From positions 186,001-250,000 of the forward strand of contig NZ_JAGRPV010000002.1 in assembly GCF_030014955.1 (NCBI RefSeq): a stretch of 64,000 nucleotides of DNA, read 5' to 3'. Numbering within the stretch: the first letter of the stretch is position 1; the number at the start of each line of letters is the position of its first letter. This stretch comes from Cohnella hashimotonis. GTDB lineage: Bacteria; Bacillota; Bacilli; Paenibacillales; Paenibacillaceae. Positions 53,464 through 63,102 of this stretch are shown one piece after another. The notes beneath the pieces are model-generated. The model made no database searches. It saw only the letters and a program-made list of their open reading frames with translations, and was not told the DNA's origin. A program made the position numbers and the translations under genes.

Positions 53464-54207
53464 ATGAAAGGAATCATTTTGGCTGGGGGCACTGGCTCCC
53501 GCTTATTTCCGTTAACGAAGGTAACAAATAAACATCTACTCCCTGTTGGCAAGTATCCAATGGTTTTTCATGCAGTAGCAAAACTCAAAGAAGCCGGTAT
53601 TACGGATATTTTAATCGTAACTGGTAAAGATCATATGGGAGATGTGGTCAACCTTCTTGGGAGCGGGCAAGAAATGGGCGTTACATTTACATACAAAGTG
53701 CAAGATGAAGCGGGAGGCATCGCTCAAGCGCTCGGACTCGCTGAGAACTTTGTAAATAAAGATTTAATGGTGGTTATCTTAGGAGACAACGTATTCTCTG
53801 ATAGCATCGCGCCTTATGTGCAATCGTTTCGAGAAAAAGGAAGCGGGGCCAAGATCTTAATTCAGGAAGTACCTGATCCCAAACGTTATGGCGTTCCCGA
53901 GCTGCAAGAAAAAAGAATTATTTCCATTGAAGAGAAGCCGCAACAGCCTAAGAGCAATTACGCCGTAACCGGCATATATATGTTTGATGCGCGGGTCTTC
54001 GAGATTATCCGTTCATTGAAGCCCTCCGCCCGTGGAGAGTTGGAAATAACGGATGTCAATAATGCTTATATTGCTACGGACGATATGGGTTATGACGTCC
54101 TGCAAGGCTGGTGGACCGACGCTGGAACGCATGCTTCTTTAACTCACGCCAATGAGCTTGCCAAGGATATTTTATTCGATGAAGAGTTTGGCAAGCTTAA
54201 ACTGTAA
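53464..54207 (+). CDS. rmlA: Glucose-1-phosphate thymidylyltransferase
   Basis: Makes dTDP-glucose from dTTP and glucose-1-phosphate, the shared precursor of dTDP-rhamnose and dTDP-Fuc3NAc. Nucleotide loop 'LAGGTGSRLFPLTKVTNKHLLPV', metal Asp in 'ILGDNVF' and 'EEKP' are clear. 247 residues, the short form lacking the C-terminal allosteric arm of about 290-residue RmlA. Starts ATG 53464, 14 bases after the GT2-GT4 gene; the ribosome site is weak. First of the rmlACBD set. Confidence 0.96.
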   Translation: MKGIILAGGTGSRLFPLTKVTNKHLLPVGKYPMVFHAVAKLKEAGITDILIVTGKDHMGDVVNLLGSGQEMGVTFTYKVQDEAGGIAQALGLAENFVNKDLMVVILGDNVFSDSIAPYVQSFREKGSGAKILIQEVPDPKRYGVPELQEKRIISIEEKPQQPKSNYAVTGIYMFDARVFEIIRSLKPSARGELEITDVNNAYIATDDMGYDVLQGWWTDAGTHASLTHANELAKDILFDEEFGKLKL

Positions 54208-54231
54208 ACCGCGATTGGAGAAGATAGACAA

Positions 54232-54783
54232 ATGAAGGTAACGGCAGCAACGCTCCCTGGCGTAAAACTAATCGATCCCTCTGTTTTCGGCGATCACAGA
54301 GGCTACTTTATGGAAACATACAATGCCAAGGTTTACGCTGAATTTGGAATAGATATGGTTTTTGTTCAAGACAATCATTCATTGTCAGCAGAGGCTGGCG
54401 TTCTTCGCGGCTTGCATTACCAGCTTGATCCCAAAGCTCAAACAAAACTTGTCCGTGTGGTGGCAGGTGCAATTTATGATGTTGTCGTAGATTTGCGTCA
54501 AGAGTCTCCGACATTTGGACATTGGCAGGGGTTCATATTATCGGCAGATAATAAACGTCAGCTTCTGGTTCCAAAAGGATTTGCTCATGGCTTTTGTACG
54601 ATTGCACCGCATACGGAAGTGCTTTATAAGGTGGATGAACTGTATTCTCCGGAACACGATCGGGGCATTGCTTGGAACGATCCGGCATTGGGTATCGATT
54701 GGCCAGCATTGAATCCCATTTTATCCGACAAAGATATGAAGCATCCTTCTTTGGCTCATGCAGAGTTGAACTTTTCGTTCTAA
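54232..54783 (+). CDS. rmlC: dTDP-4-dehydrorhamnose 3,5-epimerase
   Basis: Cupin enzyme, third step to dTDP-L-rhamnose. 183 residues with 'FGDHRGYFMETYN', catalytic His in 'LRGLHYQ', 'DVVVDLRQESPTFG' and 'PKGFAHGFCT', as in the family. GGAGAAGA precedes ATG 54232; it lies 24 bases after rmlA. Confidence 0.96.
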   Translation: MKVTAATLPGVKLIDPSVFGDHRGYFMETYNAKVYAEFGIDMVFVQDNHSLSAEAGVLRGLHYQLDPKAQTKLVRVVAGAIYDVVVDLRQESPTFGHWQGFILSADNKRQLLVPKGFAHGFCTIAPHTEVLYKVDELYSPEHDRGIAWNDPALGIDWPALNPILSDKDMKHPSLAHAELNFSF

Positions 54784-54798
54784 GGGAGAGATTTAAAG

Positions 54799-55815
54799 AT
54801 GAAAATACTCGTGACTGGGGGCGCCGGATTTATCGGTAGCAACTTCGTTCAATACAGTTTGCGTGAACATTCAAATGATCAGATTATTAATGTAGATTCG
54901 TTGACATACGCAGGTAATTTAGAGAACTTAGCTGCTGTAGAGAACAATCCTAACTATCGGTTCGTACTGGCAGACATTTCGGATCGTGCGAAACTTGAGC
55001 CTTTATTTGCTAACGGAATAGACGCCATTGTACACTTCGCGGCGGAGTCCCACGTAGATCGCAGCATTCTCGGTCCAGATATATTCGTACGCACGAACAT
55101 TTTGGGGACGCAAACTCTGCTTGATTTGGCTAAGCAATATCAAATCGCTAAGTTCGTGCATGTATCGACTGACGAGGTATACGGCTCGCTAGGCGATACC
55201 GGACTATTTACGGAGCAGACACCGTTGGCGCCAAATAGTCCATATTCGGCAAGCAAGGCTGGCTCCGATCTGCTTGTTCGGGCGTACCACGAGACATTCG
55301 GCCTGAATGTGAATATCACCCGCTGCTCGAATAATTACGGACCGTATCAATTTCCTGAGAAGCTGATACCACTTATGATTCAGAACGCACTAGCCGACAA
55401 GGCGTTGCCAGTTTATGGGGACGGCCTTAATGTACGGGATTGGCTTTATGTGGACGACCATTGCAGTGCTATTGATCTTGTCTTGCGTAATGGCGTGAGC
55501 GGAGAAGTCTACAATATCGGCGGCAATAATGAACGTACCAATGTTCATGTCGTGAAAACAATTCTGGAGGAGTTAGGTAAACCGGATACTCTAATCCACT
55601 ACGTTCAGGACCGTCTTGGCCATGATCGGCGGTATGCCATTGATGCTACCAAGATTCGCACCAATCTCGGCTGGAGCCCTAAGTTCCACTACGAATCAGG
55701 TATTCGCGAGACGATCCGTTGGTATTTGACTAATCAAGATTGGATGGAACGGGTTCACACTGGCGAATATCAGAACTATTACGACAAGCAATATGACAAG
55801 CGACAGGGAGGATAA
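54799..55815 (+). CDS. rmlB: dTDP-glucose 4,6-dehydratase
   Basis: Forms dTDP-4-keto-6-deoxyglucose, the branch point used by both rmlC/rmlD and fdtA in this operon. 338 residues, short-chain dehydrogenase fold: NAD loop '[10 protein letters not shown]', 'STDEVYG' with the catalytic Asp-Glu pair, and 'YSASKAGSD' (Tyr-x3-Lys). Starts behind GGGAGAG, 15 bases after rmlC. Confidence 0.97.
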   Translation: MKILVTGGAGFIGSNFVQYSLREHSNDQIINVDSLTYAGNLENLAAVENNPNYRFVLADISDRAKLEPLFANGIDAIVHFAAESHVDRSILGPDIFVRTNILGTQTLLDLAKQYQIAKFVHVSTDEVYGSLGDTGLFTEQTPLAPNSPYSASKAGSDLLVRAYHETFGLNVNITRCSNNYGPYQFPEKLIPLMIQNALADKALPVYGDGLNVRDWLYVDDHCSAIDLVLRNGVSGEVYNIGGNNERTNVHVVKTILEELGKPDTLIHYVQDRLGHDRRYAIDATKIRTNLGWSPKFHYESGIRETIRWYLTNQDWMERVHTGEYQNYYDKQYDKRQGG

Positions 55816-55818
55816 ATA

Positions 55819-56673
55819 ATGCTTCAAGTAAAACCGATAGTGCTAGTTACTGGAGCTAGTGGTCAATTAGGTCAAGAGCTGTTGCGCTATCGGGAGGATC
55901 AAGTTGCGGTTGTCGGCAAGAGCAGGACGGAGTTGGATGTAACAGATCTAAAGCGTTGTAGAGAAGTGTTGGCTGATCTAAAACCATCTACTGTTATACA
56001 CGCTGGAGCCTATACAGCGGTTGACAAGGCAGAATCCGAATCGGATCTTGCCTATCAAGTTAACGCGGTGGGAACGCGGAACTTAGCCTTGGCGGCCAGA
56101 GAAATTGGTGCAAAACTCTGCTATATAAGCACCGATTATGTATTTGACGGGATGACGGATATTCCATACAACGAATATGACAATACGAACCCGCAGTCTA
56201 TTTACGGGAAATCCAAACGTGCAGGAGAAATTCTCGTTCAGTCGCTATGCAGTTCTTATTTTATTGTTCGAACCTCTTGGGTATTTGGGAAATATGGAAG
56301 CAATTTTGTAAAAACGATGCTCAAACTTGCTCAACAAAATGATACACTAAAAGTCGTCCACGACCAAATCGGTTCTCCGACCTATACGAAAGATTTAGCA
56401 GCATTTATTTTTCAATTGATTCGCACCGAGAACTATGGTATATACCATGCTTCTAATTCTGGACAATGCAGTTGGTTTGAATTTGCGCAGGCGATTTTTG
56501 AAGAAAGAAATATCCAAGTACATGTGACGCCGTGTACAACAGAAGAGTTTCCGCGTCAAGCCAAACGCCCTCCCTTCGCCATCCTGGATCATGCCGCTAT
56601 CAGGCAAAATGGATTTTCCGATTTACAAAATTGGCGAACGGCGTTAAGGGAATTTTTACAGGAGATTGAGTAA
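55819..56673 (+). CDS. rmlD: dTDP-4-dehydrorhamnose reductase
   Basis: Last step to dTDP-L-rhamnose. 284 residues with 'TGASGQLGQELL' NAD(P) loop, 'STDYVFDG' and 'YGKSKRAGE' catalytic Tyr/Lys. It begins three bases after rmlB with GGGAGG at the rmlB end, so the two are coupled. Confidence 0.96.
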   Translation: MLQVKPIVLVTGASGQLGQELLRYREDQVAVVGKSRTELDVTDLKRCREVLADLKPSTVIHAGAYTAVDKAESESDLAYQVNAVGTRNLALAAREIGAKLCYISTDYVFDGMTDIPYNEYDNTNPQSIYGKSKRAGEILVQSLCSSYFIVRTSWVFGKYGSNFVKTMLKLAQQNDTLKVVHDQIGSPTYTKDLAAFIFQLIRTENYGIYHASNSGQCSWFEFAQAIFEERNIQVHVTPCTTEEFPRQAKRPPFAILDHAAIRQNGFSDLQNWRTALREFLQEIE

Positions 56674-56676
56674 ACG

Positions 56677-57639
56677 ATGAAAAGTGCTTCTGTCGGCGGT
56701 ACGGAACACGCGGCTTCCGTCGCCATATGCATTGTAACCTTTAATAGCGCAGAATATATCGGCAATTGTCTAGACCACATCAGCCGGCAAACTTGGAGCA
56801 ATCTTAGAACTATAATTGTAGACAATGCTTCCGTAGACAATACATTGTCCATTATCAACAACCACCCTTATCCGACTGATGTGATTAAGAACCCTATCAA
56901 TCGTGGCTTTGCTGCAGCGCAAAATCAGGCAATTCAGGCAGGGTTGAACTCAAATTATTTCCTTGTGTTAAACCCTGATGTATCTATGGAGTGCAATTAT
57001 ATATACGAACTTATAAATGTTATGGAAAAAGATTCCGATATCGGTAGCGCATGTGGATGCCTCTGCTTTGCAAACGAACCGAATATAGTCGATTCGACTG
57101 GGCTTGCCATGAACTGGGCCAGACGAGCTAGCGATCGAGGTAGTGGTCGTCTTCAGCAAGATTTCATTCATGAGGAGGATGTTTTTGGCGTTTCGGGTGC
57201 AGCTGGCATGTATCGTAGCGCGATGATTAAACATATCTCACTTCAACAAGAGTTTTTTGATGAGGATTTTTTCGTGTATAAGGAGGATGTTGATGTCGCA
57301 TGGAGGGCCCAGCTTCTAGGATGGAGGGCTCGTTATATCCCATCGGCAAGAGCTCTACATATCCGACAGTGGCGATCCAGCGTCAGCCGTAGCTCGATGA
57401 GTCTGAAAACTCGAAAACATTCGTATATCAATCGCTATTTGAGTCTAATAAAAAACGAAAATTTGGGATTCAAATGGTGGCTGCGAGTTCCCTTATTTAT
57501 ATGCTATGAAGTGGCAATAAACGGGTTTTTAATTTTAAAAGACCCGGCTGTGTTGGGGGCATGGAAAGGTTCTAAACGACTACTAACAGGTGCATTGCAG
57601 AAGCGGAGACAAATAAAAGAAAAAATGAACGAGCTTTAA
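56677..57639 (+). CDS. GT2 glycosyltransferase, probable rhamnosyltransferase
   Basis: 320 residues. 'VAICIVTFNSAEYIGNCL', 'VDNASVDNT', 'VLNPDV' (metal site) and 'FVYKEDVDVAWRAQLLGW' follow the WbbL/RfbN rhamnosyltransferase pattern; a C-terminal hydrophobic helix and basic tail suggest membrane attachment. It starts three bases after rmlD, which makes dTDP-rhamnose a likely donor. Linkage cannot be read from sequence. Confidence 0.87.
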   Translation: MKSASVGGTEHAASVAICIVTFNSAEYIGNCLDHISRQTWSNLRTIIVDNASVDNTLSIINNHPYPTDVIKNPINRGFAAAQNQAIQAGLNSNYFLVLNPDVSMECNYIYELINVMEKDSDIGSACGCLCFANEPNIVDSTGLAMNWARRASDRGSGRLQQDFIHEEDVFGVSGAAGMYRSAMIKHISLQQEFFDEDFFVYKEDVDVAWRAQLLGWRARYIPSARALHIRQWRSSVSRSSMSLKTRKHSYINRYLSLIKNENLGFKWWLRVPLFICYEVAINGFLILKDPAVLGAWKGSKRLLTGALQKRRQIKEKMNEL

Positions 57640-57679
57640 ATGCAACCAAAATCACTAGTTAGCTAGAGAGGGCAGACCA

Positions 57680-59704
57680 ATGATTAAAGATGGCATGGAA
57701 GACTTGAAAGACTTGAAAGAATTATTTTATTCATTTCTAACTTATTTGAAGTATAATAAAATAACGCTTGTTCTGATTTTCTTCTTTTCTGTGCTAGCTT
57801 ATGGGATTCCATTGTCGCAATATACTTTATCCGTGGACGAAGAAATGGCGATGTTTAGAGACCCGCATAGCAGTGTTATAGTTTGGGCATCCCAAGGGAG
57901 ATTCGGGATTTCCTTTATTAAGTTTTTTTTGAATTTTGAGAATAGTAATCCGCTGACCAGTACATATCTTGCTATCTTTTTACTTGGCTTTTCTAGTTTG
58001 CTCTGGGCGTTTGTCTTTAAGCTGTATTACTCGGAAATAGAGACAAAGCAGGACCGCAAGGGCATTATCGTTTCCTTGTTGTTTCTTACTTTTCCTGCTT
58101 ATGCGCAAAATATAGGTTTTTCTATGATGAGTTTCGAATTAGGCATCGGATGGAGCGTAACGGCGCTCGCTACTCTTTTTCTAACGCAGTGGGTCATTCT
58201 TAAAAAAAACGCTGTTTATTTATACTTATCTATAATTTGTACTGTATTTGCTACGGCTATCTATCAAGCTTTTCTTCCGGCAATTATTTGCGGAGCTATG
58301 GCAGTGACTCTGCTTTATTTAATTCGAATGTACAATAATCAAGTGAATGCAGAAAGCAAAACGTTGACCGCTTTAATTTTAAAATACGCTATTGTGTTCT
58401 CGTCGAGTCTGCTTACCTATAAGCTTATCGATAAAATAATTAGCGTATTCATCCCTCCATCTGACTACATTTCAGGTTTTTTTAACTGGAACAGACAGTC
58501 GCCGCTAGTTATTATTAAGCATCTGGTTCATCATTATTTACTCTATTTCAGCGGAAAAGTCATTTATGGAAGTCTTATTTTAATTCCGACATTTATGATT
58601 TCTATCCTGATTGTCGTCGTTTTAATTTGGAGAACGGTGAAGTATAAAGCCACGCGGAGAACAAGTCTAGCCTTGTTGATTGCCTTTTTCGGGTGTGTAT
58701 CTACTCTTTTTTTAATGCCTGTCATGTTAGGTATTGCGCAATTAATCAGAATGGATCTGGTTAGCGCTTTGTTTGTAGCAATAATATGGATCTTATTTTA
58801 CATCTTGCTGTCCAAACGTGGATGGGTTAAACCGATCTTGCTTTTAGTTGCTCTGTACTTTGCGTTTTACCAATCCATTTCAATATCCAAGTTATTTTAC
58901 AGTGACTACTTAAGATATCAGGACGATGTTAAGCTTGCTGTTCAAATCGGAGATCAAATCGAGGAAACGACAGGCTCATATGAGACAGACTTGCCTGTGG
59001 CTTTTATCGGACAGCATAAGCAAGCAGAGAGCATGAATATAATCAAGCAAGAAGTATTGGGTTTTTCGCTTTTCGAGTGGGACCAAGGTAATCCTTATAG
59101 AATGAATCGGTTTATGGGTTCCTTAGGGTACAACTACCTTCTTCCGAGCAGCGAGCAGACAGAGATTGCGCTTAAACTTTCCAAGGATATGCCGATGTGG
59201 CCTCAAAAAGGCTCCGTGGCTTTAAAGAACAATGTTATTATTGTTCACTTATCTGAAGATCAGTCGGTAGGCAAGATTCAGTACTTTCGTAATGAAAATA
59301 ATACAGTTGAGAGCAACCAGGTTGTGTATACAATGAACTGGAATTCAGAAAATAGTATGAGTAGCTTTGATGTAAAGTCCGAGGAGCAGAACGGAAAGTT
59401 AAGCATTTTGTCGGGCGATATTGACCCTCAAATCTCCTTCCAGCTAGACAGGGCCTACTTAAGTTCGGAGTTTAAGTATGTCGAATTTGAGATCACGGCT
59501 CAGGAGAAAGGGGATCTTCAATTATTTTTAGCAGAAAGCAAAGGGCAGTATACAGAAGAAAACAGCACGCTAATCTCCTTAAACAAGGGATACAATAAAA
59601 TTTATTGCAAGCTACCACTAACTTTTGATAATCTTTCAGCCATAAGATTTGATCCTCCCGCAAAATCGACTGTGGAGTTCAGCAGTCTGCAACTTGTGAA
59701 TTGA
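57680..59704 (+). CDS. GtrII-type polytopic glycosyltransferase (GT-C fold)
   Basis: 674 residues. About 11 membrane helices (30-420), with the first outer loop carrying the acidic 'LSVDEEMAMF' (Asp53, Glu54, Glu55), as in the glucosyltransferase II (PF14264-like) family; then an outer beta-rich domain of about 200 residues. Such enzymes take a sugar from undecaprenyl phosphate outside the membrane and add it as a branch. The partners GtrB and GtrA are encoded 4 kb downstream in the same operon. The sugar could be glucose or, from gene order, Fuc3NAc. GAGAGGG precedes ATG 57680. The 40-base gap before it is the largest within this part of the operon and holds no terminator. Confidence 0.82.
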   Translation: MIKDGMEDLKDLKELFYSFLTYLKYNKITLVLIFFFSVLAYGIPLSQYTLSVDEEMAMFRDPHSSVIVWASQGRFGISFIKFFLNFENSNPLTSTYLAIFLLGFSSLLWAFVFKLYYSEIETKQDRKGIIVSLLFLTFPAYAQNIGFSMMSFELGIGWSVTALATLFLTQWVILKKNAVYLYLSIICTVFATAIYQAFLPAIICGAMAVTLLYLIRMYNNQVNAESKTLTALILKYAIVFSSSLLTYKLIDKIISVFIPPSDYISGFFNWNRQSPLVIIKHLVHHYLLYFSGKVIYGSLILIPTFMISILIVVVLIWRTVKYKATRRTSLALLIAFFGCVSTLFLMPVMLGIAQLIRMDLVSALFVAIIWILFYILLSKRGWVKPILLLVALYFAFYQSISISKLFYSDYLRYQDDVKLAVQIGDQIEETTGSYETDLPVAFIGQHKQAESMNIIKQEVLGFSLFEWDQGNPYRMNRFMGSLGYNYLLPSSEQTEIALKLSKDMPMWPQKGSVALKNNVIIVHLSEDQSVGKIQYFRNENNTVESNQVVYTMNWNSENSMSSFDVKSEEQNGKLSILSGDIDPQISFQLDRAYLSSEFKYVEFEITAQEKGDLQLFLAESKGQYTEENSTLISLNKGYNKIYCKLPLTFDNLSAIRFDPPAKSTVEFSSLQLVN

Positions 59705-59733
59705 ATTAATGATAATCTCGGGGAGACTAAGAC

Positions 59734-60144
59734 ATGAACCAAATCAACGAAGACAGCAAGTGTATATACACGATAGAGCGGGGAGATGAGCGGGGGCTAC
59801 TGGCGGTCCTCGAAGAACATACTTCCATTCCATTCGATATCAAAAGAGTGTTTTATATTTACGATACAAAAGAAGGCATAAGGCGGGGCTATCACGCGCA
59901 CTACAAAACGAGGCAGGCTCTAGTGTGTGTAGCTGGTTCCTGCAAAGTAGATTTGGATAATCTTCGGCGCCAAGAAACGATCGTATTGGACAAGCCTAAT
60001 AAAGTGCTTCTGTTAGAACCTAATGATTGGCATGAAATGTATGATTTTTCTCCTGGTTGCGTATTGCTGGTATTGGCCTCGCATCATTACGACCCGCAGG
60101 ATTATATAAGAGAATATGAAAAGTTCGTAGAAGTATACTCGTAA
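59734..60144 (+). CDS. fdtA: dTDP-4-oxo-6-deoxyglucose 3,4-ketoisomerase, FdtA type
   Basis: 136-residue cupin that turns the RmlB product into a 3-keto-6-deoxy sugar. Catalytic 'GYHAH' (His54, His56) is present. Two positions separate QdtA from FdtA, as I recall from published QdtA variants: Tyr/Arg in QdtA, Arg/His in FdtA. Here they are Arg20 ('DERGLL') and His100 ('DWHEMYDF'), so the product should be the galacto isomer, leading to dTDP-D-Fuc3NAc. It starts behind GGGGAGA and is followed by fdtC after 20 bases. Confidence 0.9.
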   Translation: MNQINEDSKCIYTIERGDERGLLAVLEEHTSIPFDIKRVFYIYDTKEGIRRGYHAHYKTRQALVCVAGSCKVDLDNLRRQETIVLDKPNKVLLLEPNDWHEMYDFSPGCVLLVLASHHYDPQDYIREYEKFVEVYS

Positions 60145-60164
60145 TTAAACAGGAGTGAGAGAAG

Positions 60165-60719
60165 TTGCCTTATTTCAAGCATCCGAATGCACTAGTAGAA
60201 ACCGAGAATATCGGCGACAATACGAGAGTATGGGCGTTTGCCCACATTCTCCCTATGGCCAAAATCGGTTCGGATTGCAATATTAATGATCAAACTTTTA
60301 TTGAAAACGACGTTATAATTGGAAACCATGTGACCGTCAAGTCGGGGGTATATATTTGGGACGGCGTTCGGATCGAAGATCATGTTTTTATTGGTCCAAA
60401 CGTAACTTTTACAAACGACCTTCGCCCGCGCTCGCAACAGTATCCCGAATCTTTTGCTAAAACAGTGGTTAGAGAATGGGCTTCTCTTGGAGCGAATGCG
60501 ACTGTTGTAGCAGGAATCGAGATCGGACGTTATGCCATGATCGGAGCCGGCTCGGTCGTCACGAAGAATATTCCGGACCATACGCTATGGTATGGCAATC
60601 CCGCAAGAATGAAAGGGTATGTTTGTTGCTGCGGAAATAGTTTGGAAACGGACTACTCATGTAAGAACTGTGGACTTCAGTTTGGCATGCAAAATGAAAA
60701 GTTGGTGGAAATCAAATGA
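60165..60719 (+). CDS. fdtC: Left-handed beta-helix N-acetyltransferase (FdtC-like)
   Basis: 184 residues. Hexapeptide repeats ('[10 protein letters not shown]', '[10 protein letters not shown]', 'IGPNVTFTN', '[25 protein letters not shown]') build the beta-helix of acetyl-CoA transferases; 'DLRPRSQQ' is a family insert seen in WlbB/FdtC-type enzymes. It would acetylate dTDP-Fuc3N. The C-terminal 35 residues form an added zinc ribbon ('CCCGN', 'CKNCG'). Begins with TTG 60165 behind AGGAG; its stop overlaps the aminotransferase start (ATGA). Confidence 0.9.
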   Translation: MPYFKHPNALVETENIGDNTRVWAFAHILPMAKIGSDCNINDQTFIENDVIIGNHVTVKSGVYIWDGVRIEDHVFIGPNVTFTNDLRPRSQQYPESFAKTVVREWASLGANATVVAGIEIGRYAMIGAGSVVTKNIPDHTLWYGNPARMKGYVCCCGNSLETDYSCKNCGLQFGMQNEKLVEIK

Positions 60720-61804
60720 TTCCCTTTCTCGATTTAAAGAGCATGAACTTGCAGATAGAAGAAGAAATAAAGGAAGCCATGAATCGCTTTATTCAGTCGG
60801 GCTGGTATGTCCTTGGTAAAGAAGTAGAGAGTTTCGAGCGAGAGTTTGCAGCTTATTGCGGTACGGAGCATTGTATCGGAGTTGCCAACGGTCTGGATGC
60901 GTTAATGCTGATTTTAAAGGGATACGGTATTAAAGAAGGCGATGAAGTGATTGTCCCCTCGAACACGTACATTGCATCGATTCTGGCGATTTCAATGGTG
61001 GGGGCGACGCCTGTCCTGGTTGAGCCGGATTTGCGTACATATAATATAGATCCAGAAGAAATTCAAAACAAAATAACGAATAAAACAAAGGCTATTCTAA
61101 TCGTTCATCTTTATGGTCGGGTGTGCGAAATAGATCCAATCCGAGAAATAGCAAAGCGGAATCGTTTGAAAATTATCGAAGATTGCGCTCAATCTCATGG
61201 TGTTCAATACAATCAAAAGCGAGCTGGAAGTCTAGGAGATGCAGCCGGATTCAGTTTTTACCCTGGCAAAAATCTCGGTGCTCTCGGCGATGCGGGGGCC
61301 GTAACGACGGACGATGGAGATTTGGCAATTCGCCTCCGAGCGCTTCGTAATTACGGCTCGTTGAAAAAATACGAAAATGTAGAAAAAGGGTTTAATAGTC
61401 GTCTGGATGAGATCCAGGCTGCGGTTCTACGGGTAAAATTAAAGTATTTGGAAGAGGGGAATCAGAGAAGAAGAGAAATAGCGAATTTTTATTTGCAGCA
61501 CATTCAAAATCCAAAGATTACTCTTCCGGATTTACCACTAGATGAATTGCAACATGTATGGCATTTATTTGTCGTGCGTTGCCCCGATAGGCAGCACCTG
61601 AGCGAACATTTACTCGAGCGCCATATACAAACATTGATTCATTACCCTATTCCACCACACAAACAAGAGGCGTACCTAGAATGGAAGGATCACTCTTATC
61701 CAATCTCTGAACGTATACACAGAGAAGTGCTAAGTTTGCCTATCAGTCCAGTTATGGAATTGACTCAAGCGGAAGCAGTGGTGAAGGCAATAAATGAATA
61801 CTAA
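60716..61804 (+). CDS. fdtB: PLP-dependent sugar aminotransferase (DegT family, FdtB-like)
   Basis: 362 residues. Aminates the 3-keto sugar made by FdtA. PLP Lys185 lies in '[15 protein letters not shown]'; '[10 protein letters not shown]' carries the Asp that holds the pyridine nitrogen; '[13 protein letters not shown]' and '[10 protein letters not shown]' are family signatures. It overlaps fdtC by 4 bases and the gtrB-like gene by 11. Gene order A-C-B equals the known Fuc3NAc set of Aneurinibacillus thermoaerophilus in content. Confidence 0.93.
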   Translation: MIPFLDLKSMNLQIEEEIKEAMNRFIQSGWYVLGKEVESFEREFAAYCGTEHCIGVANGLDALMLILKGYGIKEGDEVIVPSNTYIASILAISMVGATPVLVEPDLRTYNIDPEEIQNKITNKTKAILIVHLYGRVCEIDPIREIAKRNRLKIIEDCAQSHGVQYNQKRAGSLGDAAGFSFYPGKNLGALGDAGAVTTDDGDLAIRLRALRNYGSLKKYENVEKGFNSRLDEIQAAVLRVKLKYLEEGNQRRREIANFYLQHIQNPKITLPDLPLDELQHVWHLFVVRCPDRQHLSEHLLERHIQTLIHYPIPPHKQEAYLEWKDHSYPISERIHREVLSLPISPVMELTQAEAVVKAINEY

Positions 61805-62726
61805 GCTTAAGTTCTCCATCGTCGTTCCTATTTATTTTAACGAATTAAATATTGAACATACGGTTCCCCGGCTTAAACGGCTTCAGGAATCGCTGCCTGA
61901 ATTTGAACTGGAGTTTATATTTGTAGATGATGGCTCCAAAGATCGATCGCTAGCATTACTGCTAAGCGAGAGGGAAAAAGATCAAAGAATTAAAGTCATC
62001 AAGCTGAGTAAAAACTTTGGTTCGATGTCAGCAATTCAGGCAGGTTTAGGTTTGGCAAGAGGGGATTGCGTGGGCATTATCTCGGCGGATCTTCAAGATC
62101 CGCCGGAACTTTTTGTTGATATGATTGAACGTTGGAGAAGCGGTCATAAAGTAGTGCTTGCTTCAAGATCGGACCGTGACGAATCGTTTTCGCAGAAAAT
62201 GTTCTCGAATACTTATTATTTTCTGATGGAAAAGTATGCTTTAAAGGGATATCCCGCAGGCGGTTTCGATTTTGTGCTAATCGATAAGCAAGTAGTTCAG
62301 GAGATTAACAATATTAAAGAAAAAAACACGAATATCATGAGCCTTATTTATTGGCTCGGTCATGATCGTAGTATTATTCCTTATGTCCGTCAGGAAAGAA
62401 AATTTGGAAAGTCCCGATGGACCTTGTCGAAGAAAGTGAAGCTGTTCATCGACTCGTTTGTCAGTTTTTCGTATGCGCCAATCAGATTTATGTCCTCCAT
62501 TGGTTTTATCACGGCTGTCATCAGTTTCCTTTATGGCATTTTTGCTATTGTAAATGCATTTGTCGGAAACGTAGGCATCCAGGGATGGACGTCAATTGTA
62601 GCCGTAATTACGTTTTTGTTGGGAATCATAATGATGATGTTGGGGATAATAGGAGAGTATTTATGGAGAATATTGGATGAAAGCAGGCAGCGTCCGGCGT
62701 ATATTATCGATGAAGTATTTGACTGA
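61794..62726 (+). CDS. gtrB: GtrB-like polyprenyl-phosphate glycosyltransferase
   Basis: 310 residues. GT2 domain with '[12 protein letters not shown]', 'VDDGSKD', '[10 protein letters not shown]' (metal and acceptor) and '[23 protein letters not shown]', then two C-terminal membrane helices (about 235-290). It moves a sugar from a nucleotide donor to undecaprenyl phosphate on the inner face. GtrB family members use UDP-glucose; here the gene overlaps fdtB, so dTDP-Fuc3NAc is a real alternative. The next gene starts inside its last 50 bases. Confidence 0.9.
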   Translation: MNTKLKFSIVVPIYFNELNIEHTVPRLKRLQESLPEFELEFIFVDDGSKDRSLALLLSEREKDQRIKVIKLSKNFGSMSAIQAGLGLARGDCVGIISADLQDPPELFVDMIERWRSGHKVVLASRSDRDESFSQKMFSNTYYFLMEKYALKGYPAGGFDFVLIDKQVVQEINNIKEKNTNIMSLIYWLGHDRSIIPYVRQERKFGKSRWTLSKKVKLFIDSFVSFSYAPIRFMSSIGFITAVISFLYGIFAIVNAFVGNVGIQGWTSIVAVITFLLGIIMMMLGIIGEYLWRILDESRQRPAYIIDEVFD

Positions 62727-63102
62727 GATTATTAAATTCGTATTAGTGGGTCTTATAAATACATTTACTACTTATTTTGTTTATTTAGGTTTCCTGCACT
62801 ACCTTCCTTATATCGCAGCCTATTCTATATCCTATGGGTTAGGCATTATTATCTCTTATTTCTTGAACTCGCTATTAGTGTTCAAAGAAAAGCTCTCTTG
62901 GAAATCTTTTATTAAATTTCCGCTCATATACGTCGTTCAATATGGACTGAATACGTTGCTGTTATACATTTTTGTCCATCATTTAATGATTCATGAGCGC
63001 ATTGCATTATTAATTTCGATTATAATCACTACCCCTCTCACTTTTCTTTTGAGCAGATGGATTATAAAAAGTCGCACAAATAAGCTTGAACAAGTGAGAT
63101 AG
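62677..63102 (+). CDS. gtrA: GtrA-family polyprenyl-phosphate-sugar flippase
   Basis: 141 residues with four membrane helices and the typical opening 'IIKFVLVGLINTFTTYFVY' region (12-32) plus the basic 'FLLSRWIIKS' end. GtrA proteins are thought to flip undecaprenyl-phosphate-sugar outward for GtrII-type enzymes. ATG 62677 has GGAG 8 bases upstream and overlaps gtrB by 50 bases; ATG 62710 is in frame but lacks a ribosome site. Last gene of the AT-rich glycan island; no clear terminator follows. Confidence 0.9.
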   Translation: MKAGSVRRILSMKYLTEIIKFVLVGLINTFTTYFVYLGFLHYLPYIAAYSISYGLGIIISYFLNSLLVFKEKLSWKSFIKFPLIYVVQYGLNTLLLYIFVHHLMIHERIALLISIIITTPLTFLLSRWIIKSRTNKLEQVR

